Positions 1 to 6,970 of a stretch of 9,050 bases of DNA are shown in pieces (position 1 is the stretch's first letter; each line of letters begins with the position of its first letter). The stretch covers positions 1-9,050 of the forward strand of contig JAJDEC010000028.1 of assembly GCA_029259995.1 (NCBI GenBank), written 5' to 3'. The DNA comes from Phycisphaerae bacterium. GTDB lineage: Bacteria; Planctomycetota; Phycisphaerae; UBA1845; UTPLA1. The notes under the pieces are model-generated. The model was not told the origin of the DNA and searched no databases. It was given only the letters and a program-made list of their open reading frames with translations. Both the position numbers and the translations under genes were made by a program.

Positions 1-176
1 TGTTCGGCATCTCACCTGGCGCGGTCGAAACGGACATGCTTCGAGGCGCGTTTCCAGACTTTCCGGCGGAAATGACGCTGGCGACGGACGATATCGCCGC
101 CATGTTCGAGTCGCTGCTCTCGCCGTCGTTCAGGTACAGCAGCGGTCAAACGATCGTCGTTTCCAAGTCTCTCTAG
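1..176 (+). CDS. Short-chain dehydrogenase/reductase (SDR), C-terminal fragment
   Basis: The gene enters from the left edge with its 5' part outside the window. The first complete codon is at 3 and the stop is TAG at 174-176, leaving 57 residues. The fragment carries the SDR C-terminal signature: an SPGAVETDM segment (the P-G-x-x-x-T-x-M motif after the catalytic helix), then an ATDDIAAMFESLLSP helix, then SGQTIVV. That last strand closes the NAD(P)-binding Rossmann fold in classical SDRs. SDRs are cytosolic NAD(P)-dependent oxidoreductases. The substrate cannot be told from this end, and the Y-x-x-x-K site and the TGxxxGxG motif are off the window. The 3' end faces the minus-strand small exported-protein gene, whose extended frame runs antisense across this coding region. 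Family assignment is strong; the specific function is unknown. Confidence 0.85.
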   Translation, partial: FGISPGAVETDMLRGAFPDFPAEMTLATDDIAAMFESLLSPSFRYSSGQTIVVSKSL

Positions 177-680
177 TGTTGTGTCTTGGATATTCTGAAC
201 GCTCCCACCGGGGAGTGCGGGCGTCCCGCCCGCCTGCCGATGCACTTCGTGTTGCTGAGATGGTCGCGAGAGCGGGTTTCGCGCGGGCGTAGCCTCCGCC
301 CTCTGTGGCGGGCGACGAATGTCGAGAGCCTGCGCGATTCGGCAAGTGAAATCGGCTGCACCGATTTGAAAATTGCTCCGGGCGGGGCCAATTGTGCGGG
401 CGAGACGCCCGCACTCCCGGCGTCTCGCATATCGAGCGCGGAGCTTCCGATTCCATCGCGACGGATGCTTGTAGTAGTCGGGGTCGTATTTTTTTTCCGA
501 CCGATACAGCTTGGGTGCGTGGTTCGCCGGCTCAATGCCCGACGGCAGGTTAAGTCGGGCTGTTCTGGCCTGCGTTGGCGCAATCGCAGGCGCCTGGCAT
601 GCCAGCAGATTTGTGGCGGCAAAGAGCATTGCAACGCCGACGAGTACGCCGATCCTTTTGTGCGATATGGATAGCGACAC
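12..680 (-). CDS. Small putative exported protein; C-terminal half derived from a repeat element
   Basis: The start is GTG at 680-678 and the frame stays open for 222 codons to a TGA at 14-12. Residues 1 to about 90 look like real protein. There is a positively charged start, a hydrophobic segment (about residues 10-27, ending NLLAC, possibly a poor lipobox or an ordinary signal peptide), and then a charged, tyrosine-rich stretch containing KLYRSEKKYDPDYYKHPSRW. From about residue 88 onward the frame crosses a hairpin-rich repeat and then runs antisense through the end of the SDR gene. There the composition becomes Arg/Ala/Pro-rich and shadow-like. I infer a short secreted or lipoprotein gene whose original 3' end was replaced or extended by the repeat. 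A run of eight A (496-489 on the plus strand) lies in the coding part; one added base would move to a second open frame that ends at 130. Upstream GGGGGAA is only a weak ribosome site. No family is recognised. Confidence is moderate for the N-terminal half and low for the listed 3' end. Confidence 0.4.
   Translation of the reverse strand: MSLSISHKRIGVLVGVAMLFAATNLLACQAPAIAPTQARTARLNLPSGIEPANHAPKLYRSEKKYDPDYYKHPSRWNRKLRARYARRRECGRLARTIGPARSNFQIGAADFTCRIAQALDIRRPPQRAEATPARNPLSRPSQQHEVHRQAGGTPALPGGSVQNIQDTTLERLGNDDRLTAAVPERRREQRLEHGGDIVRRQRHFRRKVWKRASKHVRFDRAR
200..425. repeat. Hairpin-rich mosaic intergenic repeat (REP/BIME-like)
   Basis: Two copies of one palindromic core lie in opposite orientation: GCGGGCG-TCC-CGCCCGC at 217-233 and GCGGGCG-AGA-CGCCCGC at 396-412. 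Each has a perfect 7-bp stem and a 3-nt loop. The flanks also mirror each other: GGGGAGT lies before the first core and ACTCCC after the second. Between them are two more hairpins: GGGCG/CGCCC at 285-301 with a 7-nt loop, and AAATCGG-CTGCA-CCGATTT at 349-367 with a perfect 7-bp stem. A pair of inverted palindromes around other structured modules is the layout of REP doublets (REPINs) and bacterial interspersed mosaic elements, which are moved by RAYT transposases in known cases. No RAYT gene is in this window. The element lies just after the SDR stop and could also stop transcription from either side. Structure is directly seen; mobility is inferred. Confidence 0.65.
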
Positions 681-1171
681 AGTCGTTCCCCCCAGTGTCT
701 CTTCGCAGTCTCCCGTGATTCAGGGCCGCGAATCTGCTTGGTCCGTACCGCGCACGAGCCGGCGCGGATTCGGAACGCACGACTGCGTGGCAGCCGGCTT
801 CCATACGCAGAATCGGCGCAGTCGTTCACTCGATTGAGGCGTGATCCGTTCTGCGGACGGAGCCGTCGGCCCCGATCGACGCGTCGCCCATTCTCTCGGA
901 CGAGCCGGATATCAGTATTCCGACAGGCGTATTTCGTCGTACGAATGCCGATAGAGGCAGCATCGTCGCGGCCAGGTGGATGCCGCGGCGAACATCCTCG
1001 CTTTGACAAAGGGATCTTGGGATCGGACCTGCATTGGCCTGCCGGGAATCGAACGGGATGAAGCGCCGGTCAGTGTCCGATAAGTTCAAATGGGACCGGT
1101 CGGCCTGCGCGCCGAAACGCGCAAAAGCTGCCGATCTCCAACGATGGCCTCGTGCCGGGGGAGTTGCGTTG
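681..1171. other. Divergent intergenic region without a credible gene
   Basis: This stretch lies between the start of the minus-strand small exported protein and the ATG of the Ig/TPR protein. Open frames exist in it on both strands, but their translations are Arg/Ser/Pro-rich with no signal peptide, domain or ribosome site, as expected for GC-rich noncoding DNA. A perfect TTGACA hexamer is at 1003-1008, but the 15-19 bases after it lead to nothing like TATAAT, so it is at best half a promoter. Only short, long-looped inverted repeats were found, for example CGAATC 729-734 with GATTCG 767-772. It presumably holds the promoters of both divergent genes and possibly a leader RNA. It could also be decayed coding sequence. 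Confidence 0.5.
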
Positions 1172-2602
1172 ATGATCGAGTCGCGCTGGAAAAAAGGACA
1201 ATTGATCGGGACCTGCACGCTGATTGGCTGCTTGCCATTTGTCTCGTGCGTGTCGTTGGCGACGGGGCAGGATCCGCAGATGGACGCCTGCGCGTTGGCC
1301 TACGTCAAGGCGCTTGAAGAAGGCCGCGTCGAGCAGATGCGGACGAGTCGTGTCATGTTGGGATACGGCGTCGATCCCGATTCGCCCGACGTGGAAGGGG
1401 CGGAGCTCTTCTTCACAAGCGACGAGGGCCGGAACTGGGTCGAAGTGATCCTCTCGAATCCACGCGCCAATCCGATTCCATTCGATGCCCCGGACGACGG
1501 ACTATACGGCTTCGTCTTTGTACTTCACGGCGCAACCGGATCGATGCCTCGTCCGAAGCCGGGGACAGAACCGCATCGCTGGGTGATGGTGGATCGCGCC
1601 GCGCCGCACATCGTGACACGAAACTTCATGCCGCCGGAGCCGGGATCGACAAGTCGCGACGTCCGAATCGGCTGGCTCGTCACGGATGTGAACAACAACA
1701 TGGGCCAGAGGCCTGTGGCAATCTCGTATAGAACCGAGTCCGAATCGCTCGCAAGCACGCGTTCCATCGCCCGCAGTCTCGAGGCGTCAGGGGAACACGT
1801 CTGGACGATTCCAATGAACGTCAACGGCGAGATCGTGCTGCGAATCGAGGCCGAGGATCGAGCGGGCAATCGGGATTATGTCGAGACGCGGGCATTCGCC
1901 GTCGCGTCGCCGATCAAATCGCCAACGACGGTCCGCGTGAACCAGACGGTTTCGCTTGCCTCGTCGTTAGGAGATAAGGAATCACATGCGCTGGCGAACG
2001 CGCCCGTCCGGCTCGCCAGCGACACGGGAAAATCACAACCCGACGTGGTTGTGTCGGCGTTTGCGCTGTTGAATGAGTCGTCTCCCGATGAGATTGTCGT
2101 GGAAAAGGAGGCGGCGGAACGCGCCAAAAAAGAGTATGATCTCGGCACGTGGCATCGCCTGCGCGGCGAGTACGAGATCGCGATACGACGCTATCGCGAC
2201 GCACTGGAAGTGCATTCAGGATTTAACCAGGCACGCAATGATCTGGCAGGGACGCTACTGGCAATCGGACGCATCGATGAGGCGACTCGTGAATACGAGC
2301 GCATCCTCGAGATGGACGATCGCTATGCGCCGGCCCTGGAAGGATTGTCGCTGGTGCAGATCAAGAAGCGGCTTTATCGCTCGGCGCATGCAACGCTTGA
2401 GCGACTCCTGCGAGAGCGGCCGAACGATCCCGAGGCCTGGCTTCACTTCGGCGACGTCTGCATGTTCATGGGCGATCGACGCGGCGCGCGCGAAGCCTGG
2501 CACACGGCGGCCGAATGTGAACGAGCCGTTGCATCGTTGAAATCTCGCGCGAAACGCCGGCTTGCCATCTACCAGCGGGACAGTCTGGGGGCGGCCGATT
2601 GA
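1172..2602 (+). CDS. Secreted protein with Ig-like beta domains and C-terminal TPR repeats
   Basis: The protein has 476 residues. ATG 1172 was chosen because GGGGGAG (1157-1163) lies 8 nt upstream and because a signal peptide starts there: WKKGQ followed by a hydrophobic stretch, about residues 11-31. LIGC at 17-20 could be a lipobox; otherwise cleavage near residue 32 is likely. The frame stays open 46 codons further upstream, but that part does not look like protein. Residues about 74-145 and 145-245 look like two beta-sandwich modules, with AELFFTSDEGRNW, APDDGLYGF and later a VNGEIVLRIEAEDRAGN motif of Ig/Big-type domains. After a linker, residues 321-455 form about four TPR-like helix pairs (GEYEIAIRRYRDALEV, GRIDEATREYERIL and so on). 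TPRs bind proteins, so an envelope assembly or scaffold role is inferred; no enzymatic motif is seen. holA follows 16 bp downstream, so the two are probably cotranscribed. The gene is certainly real; its function is unknown. Confidence 0.85.
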   Translation: MIESRWKKGQLIGTCTLIGCLPFVSCVSLATGQDPQMDACALAYVKALEEGRVEQMRTSRVMLGYGVDPDSPDVEGAELFFTSDEGRNWVEVILSNPRANPIPFDAPDDGLYGFVFVLHGATGSMPRPKPGTEPHRWVMVDRAAPHIVTRNFMPPEPGSTSRDVRIGWLVTDVNNNMGQRPVAISYRTESESLASTRSIARSLEASGEHVWTIPMNVNGEIVLRIEAEDRAGNRDYVETRAFAVASPIKSPTTVRVNQTVSLASSLGDKESHALANAPVRLASDTGKSQPDVVVSAFALLNESSPDEIVVEKEAAERAKKEYDLGTWHRLRGEYEIAIRRYRDALEVHSGFNQARNDLAGTLLAIGRIDEATREYERILEMDDRYAPALEGLSLVQIKKRLYRSAHATLERLLRERPNDPEAWLHFGDVCMFMGDRRGAREAWHTAAECERAVASLKSRAKRRLAIYQRDSLGAAD

Positions 2603-2618
2603 CGATTGAGGAATCCGC

Positions 2619-3602
2619 ATGGCGCAAGACAGCAATACGAGCGTCTACGTCGTTTATGGCGCGGATGACTTCTTGCGCCGCGGCGAACTCAATACACTCC
2701 TGCGTCGGCTGCTCGGCGGCGAGGCGGACGGCCTCGGCCTGACGCAATTTGATGGCAGTGCGTCGTGTGAGCTGAGCGATGTGCTCGACGCACTGCGCAC
2801 GCCTTCCCTGCTGGCGAGTGAGACAATTGTCTGCGTTCGGGATGCGGATGATTTCGTGACGACGCATCGGGCTCGGCTCGAGGACTACGTTGCCGCGCCG
2901 AGTCCTGACGGCACCTTGGTGCTCGAGTGCCGATCCTGGCGAAGCAATACAAAGCTGCACAAGGCGATTCACGCCAGGAAAGGCGCGATCGGCGTCGAGA
3001 AGCCGAAGGGATGGAACGAGATTCGCGGCTGGATGACGTCGTGGATCGAGGATCAGGCCGCGGCGCATGGATGCAAGCTCGATCGAGGCGTCGCTGCCCG
3101 ACTGTATGAACAAGTCGGCGATGATCACGGCGTGCTGGATAACGAGATCCGGAAGCTGGCGACGTATGTGCTTCCACGGACGAGCGTCGGTCCGGGCGAT
3201 GTCGACGCGATCGTCGGTCAATCGCGCGAACAGACGGTCTTCAAGATCACGGACGCCATCGCAGAACGGAATGCGCACAAGGCGCTGGCGCTCTGGCAAC
3301 AGGTGCTCGCGACGGATCGTGCAGCGCCCTACAAGGCGATCGGCGGGCTCGCCGCCGGCCTGCGGAAACTTGTTCAGGCGAAAGCGCACATCGCCGGCGG
3401 CGGTACCGCCTTTTCTGCAAAGAAAGCGCTGCGAATATTCTCTGACGGAAACAGTCTCGAACGTCAGCTCAAGCGATTCAACGGTCGCCAATGGGAGGAC
3501 ATCCTCCTGCGGCTGTTGCGGATCGATTATGGATCGAAGTCGGGCCTGGGCAATGTCGAACGGGCGATGGAAAAGTTGATCGTGGATTTGTGCGCCGCCT
3601 GA
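2619..3602 (+). CDS. holA: DNA polymerase III subunit delta (HolA)
   Basis: HolA is the delta subunit of the cytosolic clamp loader. It opens the beta sliding clamp so that the DnaX/delta' complex can load it on primed DNA. The protein is 327 residues, close to the usual 330-345. The N-terminus has the family opening (VYVVYGADDFLRRGEL, residues 9-24), a degenerate AAA+ domain with no Walker A motif, as expected for delta. A middle helical domain contains LYEQVGDDHGVLDNEIRKLATYV. The collar region has GDVDAIVGQSREQTVFKITDAI followed by the A-x-x-L-W-Q-x-x-L-x-x-D-x-x-x-P-Y-x-x-I pattern typical of HolA. ATG 2619 has GAGGA (2608-2612) six bases upstream. It sits 16 bp after the Ig/TPR gene and 35 bp before the lipoprotein gene. 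It is the only clear housekeeping replication gene in the window. Confidence 0.9.
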   Translation: MAQDSNTSVYVVYGADDFLRRGELNTLLRRLLGGEADGLGLTQFDGSASCELSDVLDALRTPSLLASETIVCVRDADDFVTTHRARLEDYVAAPSPDGTLVLECRSWRSNTKLHKAIHARKGAIGVEKPKGWNEIRGWMTSWIEDQAAAHGCKLDRGVAARLYEQVGDDHGVLDNEIRKLATYVLPRTSVGPGDVDAIVGQSREQTVFKITDAIAERNAHKALALWQQVLATDRAAPYKAIGGLAAGLRKLVQAKAHIAGGGTAFSAKKALRIFSDGNSLERQLKRFNGRQWEDILLRLLRIDYGSKSGLGNVERAMEKLIVDLCAA

Positions 3603-3637
3603 TGATGGGCGACGCCAGTTTGTAAGGGATTACAACC

Positions 3638-5143
3638 ATGTCGAGACGCAACGGCATTTTCAGACAGATGCAGATTGCGGCGATTTTTCTGATCGTCGCG
3701 AGCATGGGATGTTCGGATTCGTCGTCCAACAATTGGAACAACATGTTCTCCCGCGGCGACGATCGGCGCGTTGAGCCTCGCGGCAACGATGCGCCGCCTG
3801 CGAATCGCCCCGAGCCGGGTGCAACGGCGGCGAAGCCCGAAACCGCCAGGAATGACTACGTCCAGCCCGAACCCGAAAGCAAGACGGCTGCGTCGGAACG
3901 AGGAAATCCGTCGGCGATTGAGCAATATGCCGCCAACATGAATCCTCCCTCGGGAAGCGGTCCGCGAATTCAAGCAAATCCAGCGACAGCGAATGGCGAC
4001 GCCGGCAACGCGTCGCCGACATTCGATACGGCCAATACAAACGAGCGTCGTTCCTCCGGCGCGTCCATGAGCGAATCGTCGCCCGTTCGCGTGGCGACGG
4101 ATCGGCCGGCTGGCAACGGCGTCAATCAACCCGCATCGCCGCCGATGTCCAGACAGCCAACGCCGAACAACACGATGTTCATCGACTCCACGAATCGGCC
4201 CGCCGCCGCCAACCAGAGCGGCAGCAGCCTGCCGACAGTGGAAGATCGCTCGGCGCGACCGGTTGCGGCGCAGCCGCCGATCGCCGCTTCGCCGCCGCCC
4301 GGCAATGCGGATTCTTCCGGCGTCCCCGTGATTCACAACGTGACGGCGACGCCCGCGGAGAACGCATCGCCCGAGCCGAATCGAACTTCACGCATCGACG
4401 ATATCCGTCGAACCGATGGCAGCAGCGTGACGCCGCCGAGAGACGACGCGACGGAACGCCGGCGTCGTGAGATCGCGGAACAGGAAGCGAAAGTCGCAGC
4501 CGATCCGACGAACGTCGAGGAGCAGTTCAACCTGCGGACCATGTATCTTTCCGACGGTCGCGATTCCGACGCGTTGCAGCCGATTCGCGGCGTCACGCCG
4601 GACATACAGGAAATCATGCTCGCCCAGCTTCGATCGCTGCAGGCGGCGCGATCGGGCAGCGCCCGCGACTCGGCGACATGGGCCAATCGTCAACTCGAAG
4701 CCACGCGGGCCCTCCAGGAGAAGCTGCGAGCCAAGGCCGACTTGCAGGTACCGAAAGTGGAGCTCTGCACGGAAATCCGACAGTTCGGCGTCTACACGCC
4801 GTTCCCCTCGTCCGACTTCAAGGCGGGGATTCCGAACGATGTGCTGATTTACGTCGAAGTCGACAACTTCGAGAGCAGGAAGCTTGCCGGGGACGAATAT
4901 CGAACCCTGCTCGGCGCACAATTGTCGTTGCTCAGCAAGGATGGAAAAGTCCTCGTCAGTCTCGACGAACCGAACATCGAGGATGTGTCGCGCGGAGTTC
5001 GACGCGACTTCTTCCTCGCGTTCGGACCGATCACGATTCCCGGCAATCTGCCGGTCGGCGAATACGTCGTGGATGTTTCGATCGAAGACAAACTTGCGGG
5101 CAAGACCAACAACAACAAGACAAGCCTTCGCCTCGTCCCCTAG
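3638..5143 (+). CDS. Large putative lipoprotein with disordered linker and conserved C-terminal beta domain
   Basis: The protein has 501 residues. AAGGGA (3624-3629) lies 8 nt before ATG 3638. It begins with a basic start, a hydrophobic stretch at residues 11-24 and an ASMGC lipobox, giving lipidation at Cys25. Residues about 26-270 are low complexity, rich in Asn, Pro, Ala, Ser and Gly, and probably disordered: a tether reaching through the periplasm or the cell surface. Residues about 273-367 are charged and helical, beginning ERRRREIAEQEAKVAADPTNVEEQFNL, and may be TPR-like or coiled-coil. Residues 368-501 form a compact beta-rich domain with CTEIRQFGVYTPF, an NDVLIYVEVDNF strand, VRRDFFLAFGPI and VGEYVVDVSIEDKLAGKT. 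I recall similar domains in uncharacterised planctomycete proteins, but this is memory, not a search. No catalytic motif is evident. It is downstream of holA and probably cotranscribed with it. Confidence 0.85.
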   Translation: MSRRNGIFRQMQIAAIFLIVASMGCSDSSSNNWNNMFSRGDDRRVEPRGNDAPPANRPEPGATAAKPETARNDYVQPEPESKTAASERGNPSAIEQYAANMNPPSGSGPRIQANPATANGDAGNASPTFDTANTNERRSSGASMSESSPVRVATDRPAGNGVNQPASPPMSRQPTPNNTMFIDSTNRPAAANQSGSSLPTVEDRSARPVAAQPPIAASPPPGNADSSGVPVIHNVTATPAENASPEPNRTSRIDDIRRTDGSSVTPPRDDATERRRREIAEQEAKVAADPTNVEEQFNLRTMYLSDGRDSDALQPIRGVTPDIQEIMLAQLRSLQAARSGSARDSATWANRQLEATRALQEKLRAKADLQVPKVELCTEIRQFGVYTPFPSSDFKAGIPNDVLIYVEVDNFESRKLAGDEYRTLLGAQLSLLSKDGKVLVSLDEPNIEDVSRGVRRDFFLAFGPITIPGNLPVGEYVVDVSIEDKLAGKTNNNKTSLRLVP

Positions 5144-5185
5144 GCGTCGCCGCGGCTTTCATTCAAAGAAACCTGAGACACGACG

Positions 5186-5821
5186 TTGCTGTTTGACGAT
5201 CTTGGTTCGACTTCCTGGCACAATCGCCATCACAGCGTGTTCGCGCAGCTTGATCAATTGCTGATTGACGCGCGCCTGGCGGAGCCGGTCATCGTCATCG
5301 TCGGGCCCGGCGGCGTGACGCGTCCGATGGCGCCGCTGCTCAACGATTCCGCCCGCGCTGCGTCGGGCGTGCGGAAGATCGTCGGTGATCTCGCGCGATA
5401 TTCCGACCAGGTTCTGCGACGTATTCCGTTTGTGTCGCTCCGATCCCTGGAGCCGATCGAACTGAGTCGATCACTGTCCATGCCGCATCGACTGATCGCC
5501 ATCGATCGCTCCGCTCGATTGCTTGAAGCCGTCCGGCGCGATCTGCCTCATGCGGAATGCCACGTGATCGACATTACGCGCCGGCCGATCGCAGACCGCG
5601 CGGACCTTGTTATCGCCATGAACGTCATCAGTCGACTGGGCGACGACGCGCCGGCGGGCGTGCGCAATGTCATGGCGGCGCTGGACGACGGCGGATTCAT
5701 CGTCATGGACGATCGCTCCGCCAGGCAGCACCTGGCTGAGGATCCGCGCATCTCGCAGGTCGGCAATAAGACGTATCGCGTCGCGCCGAAGTGCCCGGGG
5801 CCCGCCACAGCCGTGCCGTGA
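5186..5821 (+). CDS. Divergent SAM-dependent methyltransferase-like protein
   Basis: The protein has 211 residues from TTG 5186. An in-frame stop at 5174-5176 rules out any longer form, and the ribosome site (CTGAGA, about 7 nt upstream) is weak. GTG 5237 is the alternative start. Residues 35-43 (VIVIVGPGG) resemble the glycine-rich motif I of class I methyltransferases. LIAIDRS (103-109) resembles the acidic strand-2 end that binds the SAM ribose, and HVIDI (126-130) the next strand. ADLVIAMNVISRL (139-151) resembles motif IV, and LDDGGFIVMDD the strand after it. The odd point is the spacing: 67 residues separate the GxG loop from the acidic Asp, against roughly 20 in standard members, so an insertion of about 45 residues or a non-standard fold is implied. 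The gene lies 42 bp after the lipoprotein gene and just before modC. Target unknown; it may be a catalytically altered family member. Confidence 0.7.
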   Translation: MLFDDLGSTSWHNRHHSVFAQLDQLLIDARLAEPVIVIVGPGGVTRPMAPLLNDSARAASGVRKIVGDLARYSDQVLRRIPFVSLRSLEPIELSRSLSMPHRLIAIDRSARLLEAVRRDLPHAECHVIDITRRPIADRADLVIAMNVISRLGDDAPAGVRNVMAALDDGGFIVMDDRSARQHLAEDPRISQVGNKTYRVAPKCPGPATAVP

Positions 5822-5869
5822 CGGAGATGTGCTGCCAGTTCCGTGGCAGTGAATACGGATTTACGAATC

Positions 5870-6946
5870 ATGTTTCGCGCTGAAATCACCAAACGCCGTG
5901 GCGCATTCGTGTTGAATGCAGCGATCGAGATGCCCGAGGCCTGCCGCGTCCTCGGCATCGTCGGTCCATCGGGCGGCGGAAAGACAACGCTGCTGGACTG
6001 CATCGCCGGCGTCGATCGCCCCGACGCTGGTCATGTGCAAATCCACGGCGACGTCTGGTTCGACGCCGACGCGGGCACGATCAAGTCGCTTCGAAATCGG
6101 CGCGTCGGATATGTCTTTCAGGACGGCGCCTTGTTTGACCATCTGAGTGTTCGCGAGAATCTCGCATACGGAATGCGCGGCGGTGTCGACAAGGCGCGTG
6201 TCGAAGGGATGGCGCTCGATCTCGGCATCGCGGCGCTGCTCGATCGATCGCCGAAGACCGCATCCGGCGGTGAGCGTCGACGCATCGCGATCGGTCGCGC
6301 CCTGCTGAGTGATCCGCAATTGCTGTTGCTGGATGAGCCTCTGACGGGATTGGACACCGTGACGGCCGGTCGCGTGCTCGTCTACCTACGGCGACTCTTG
6401 ATGCAGACCGGTGTGCCGGCCTTGTTTGTCTCCCATTCCCCGAGCGATCTCATGCACATTTGCGATCGGGTCGTGGGCATTGCAAATGGTCAAGTCGTGC
6501 ATTCCGGTGATGCAACGTCCGTCCTGTCCGTTGCAGATTGTACCGGGGCGCGAGAACTTTCCGAATTGCGCAGCATCATCGAGGCCCGCCACGTGTCGAC
6601 CGAGGATTCCGCGAGATCCGACACATTCGAAGCCGCAAACGGCGTGAAAATTGTGGCCCTGGGCCGGACGGCGTCGTTGGATTTGACCAGATCCTGTGCG
6701 ATTTCGATCTTTGCGCGGGATGTTGTCCTCGCGTCGCATCGACCGAGAGGCGTGTCCGCACGAAACGTCTATGCCGGACGCGTGCATCGAATCGAACGAA
6801 CCGAGTCGCTGGCCGTCGTCGAAGTGGATATCGGAATCCGATTGTTTTCCGAAGTGGGATACGAGTCGCTCAGGGAAATGTCATTGGTGGAAGGCGCAGA
6901 CGTCTTCGCCTTTTTCAAGGCGTCCGCTGTGCAACGATTGCTCTGA
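5870..6946 (+). CDS. modC: ModC-type molybdate/tungstate ABC transporter ATP-binding protein
   Basis: This is the cytosolic ATPase of an ABC importer, 358 residues from ATG 5870, close to the 352 of E. coli ModC. That ATG was chosen because MFRAEITKRRGAFVL aligns with the usual ModC start. GTG 5843 would add nine residues and neither start has a good ribosome site. Visible motifs are Walker A GPSGGGKTT (32-40), Q-loop Gln84 in VGYVFQDG, signature ASGGERRR (131-138, with Ala and Arg where LSGGEKQR-like forms are usual), Walker B LLLLDEP (151-157), D-loop GLD (160-162) and switch His189. The last 70 or so residues, beginning GVSARNVYAGRV and ending GADVFAFFKASAV, form a Mop/TOBE-type domain, which binds oxyanions in ModC. 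No modA or modB lies next to it; the upstream gene is methyltransferase-like and the downstream gene is clpS on the other strand. Substrate is inferred from family; tungstate or another oxyanion is possible. Confidence 0.85.
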   Translation: MFRAEITKRRGAFVLNAAIEMPEACRVLGIVGPSGGGKTTLLDCIAGVDRPDAGHVQIHGDVWFDADAGTIKSLRNRRVGYVFQDGALFDHLSVRENLAYGMRGGVDKARVEGMALDLGIAALLDRSPKTASGGERRRIAIGRALLSDPQLLLLDEPLTGLDTVTAGRVLVYLRRLLMQTGVPALFVSHSPSDLMHICDRVVGIANGQVVHSGDATSVLSVADCTGARELSELRSIIEARHVSTEDSARSDTFEAANGVKIVALGRTASLDLTRSCAISIFARDVVLASHRPRGVSARNVYAGRVHRIERTESLAVVEVDIGIRLFSEVGYESLREMSLVEGADVFAFFKASAVQRLL

Positions 6947-6970
6947 TTGGGGGCGTTGCGGCGAGAAGTG

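Noticed and set aside
173..1009. A long minus-strand frame of 278 codons across the repeat and the divergent gap
   Set aside because: Its translation is Arg-rich throughout without any domain or signal, and it overlaps the better-supported small exported-protein frame.
1003..1031. A complete sigma-70 promoter built on TTGACA
   Set aside because: No hexamer resembling TATAAT occurs 15-19 bp downstream; only the -35 half is convincing.
1038..1058. A tRNA-like T-loop (GAATCGAAC) in the divergent gap, as if from a minus-strand tRNA
   Set aside because: The flanking bases do not form a 5-bp T-stem, and no anticodon arm, D arm or acceptor stem can be built around it.
1034..1171. An N-terminal extension of the Ig/TPR gene
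   Set aside because: The 46 extra codons have no ribosome site and a random Arg/Lys/Ser-rich translation, and they would bury the signal peptide that begins at 1172.
2466..3491. A 341-codon minus-strand frame antisense to holA
   Set aside because: It is a shadow of the holA codons in GC-rich DNA; the plus-strand product is a clear family member with a good ribosome site.
3527..4336. A 269-codon minus-strand frame antisense to the lipoprotein linker
   Set aside because: It is Arg/Gly/Ile low complexity, the expected antisense of an Ala/Pro/Asn-rich linker, with no ribosome site.
5186..6946. A methyltransferase plus ABC ATPase pair as a possible defence or antibiotic-resistance module
   Set aside because: The ATPase is a standard ModC with an oxyanion-binding C-terminal domain, not an ABC-F or defence ATPase, and there is no nuclease, toxin or mobile-element gene nearby.
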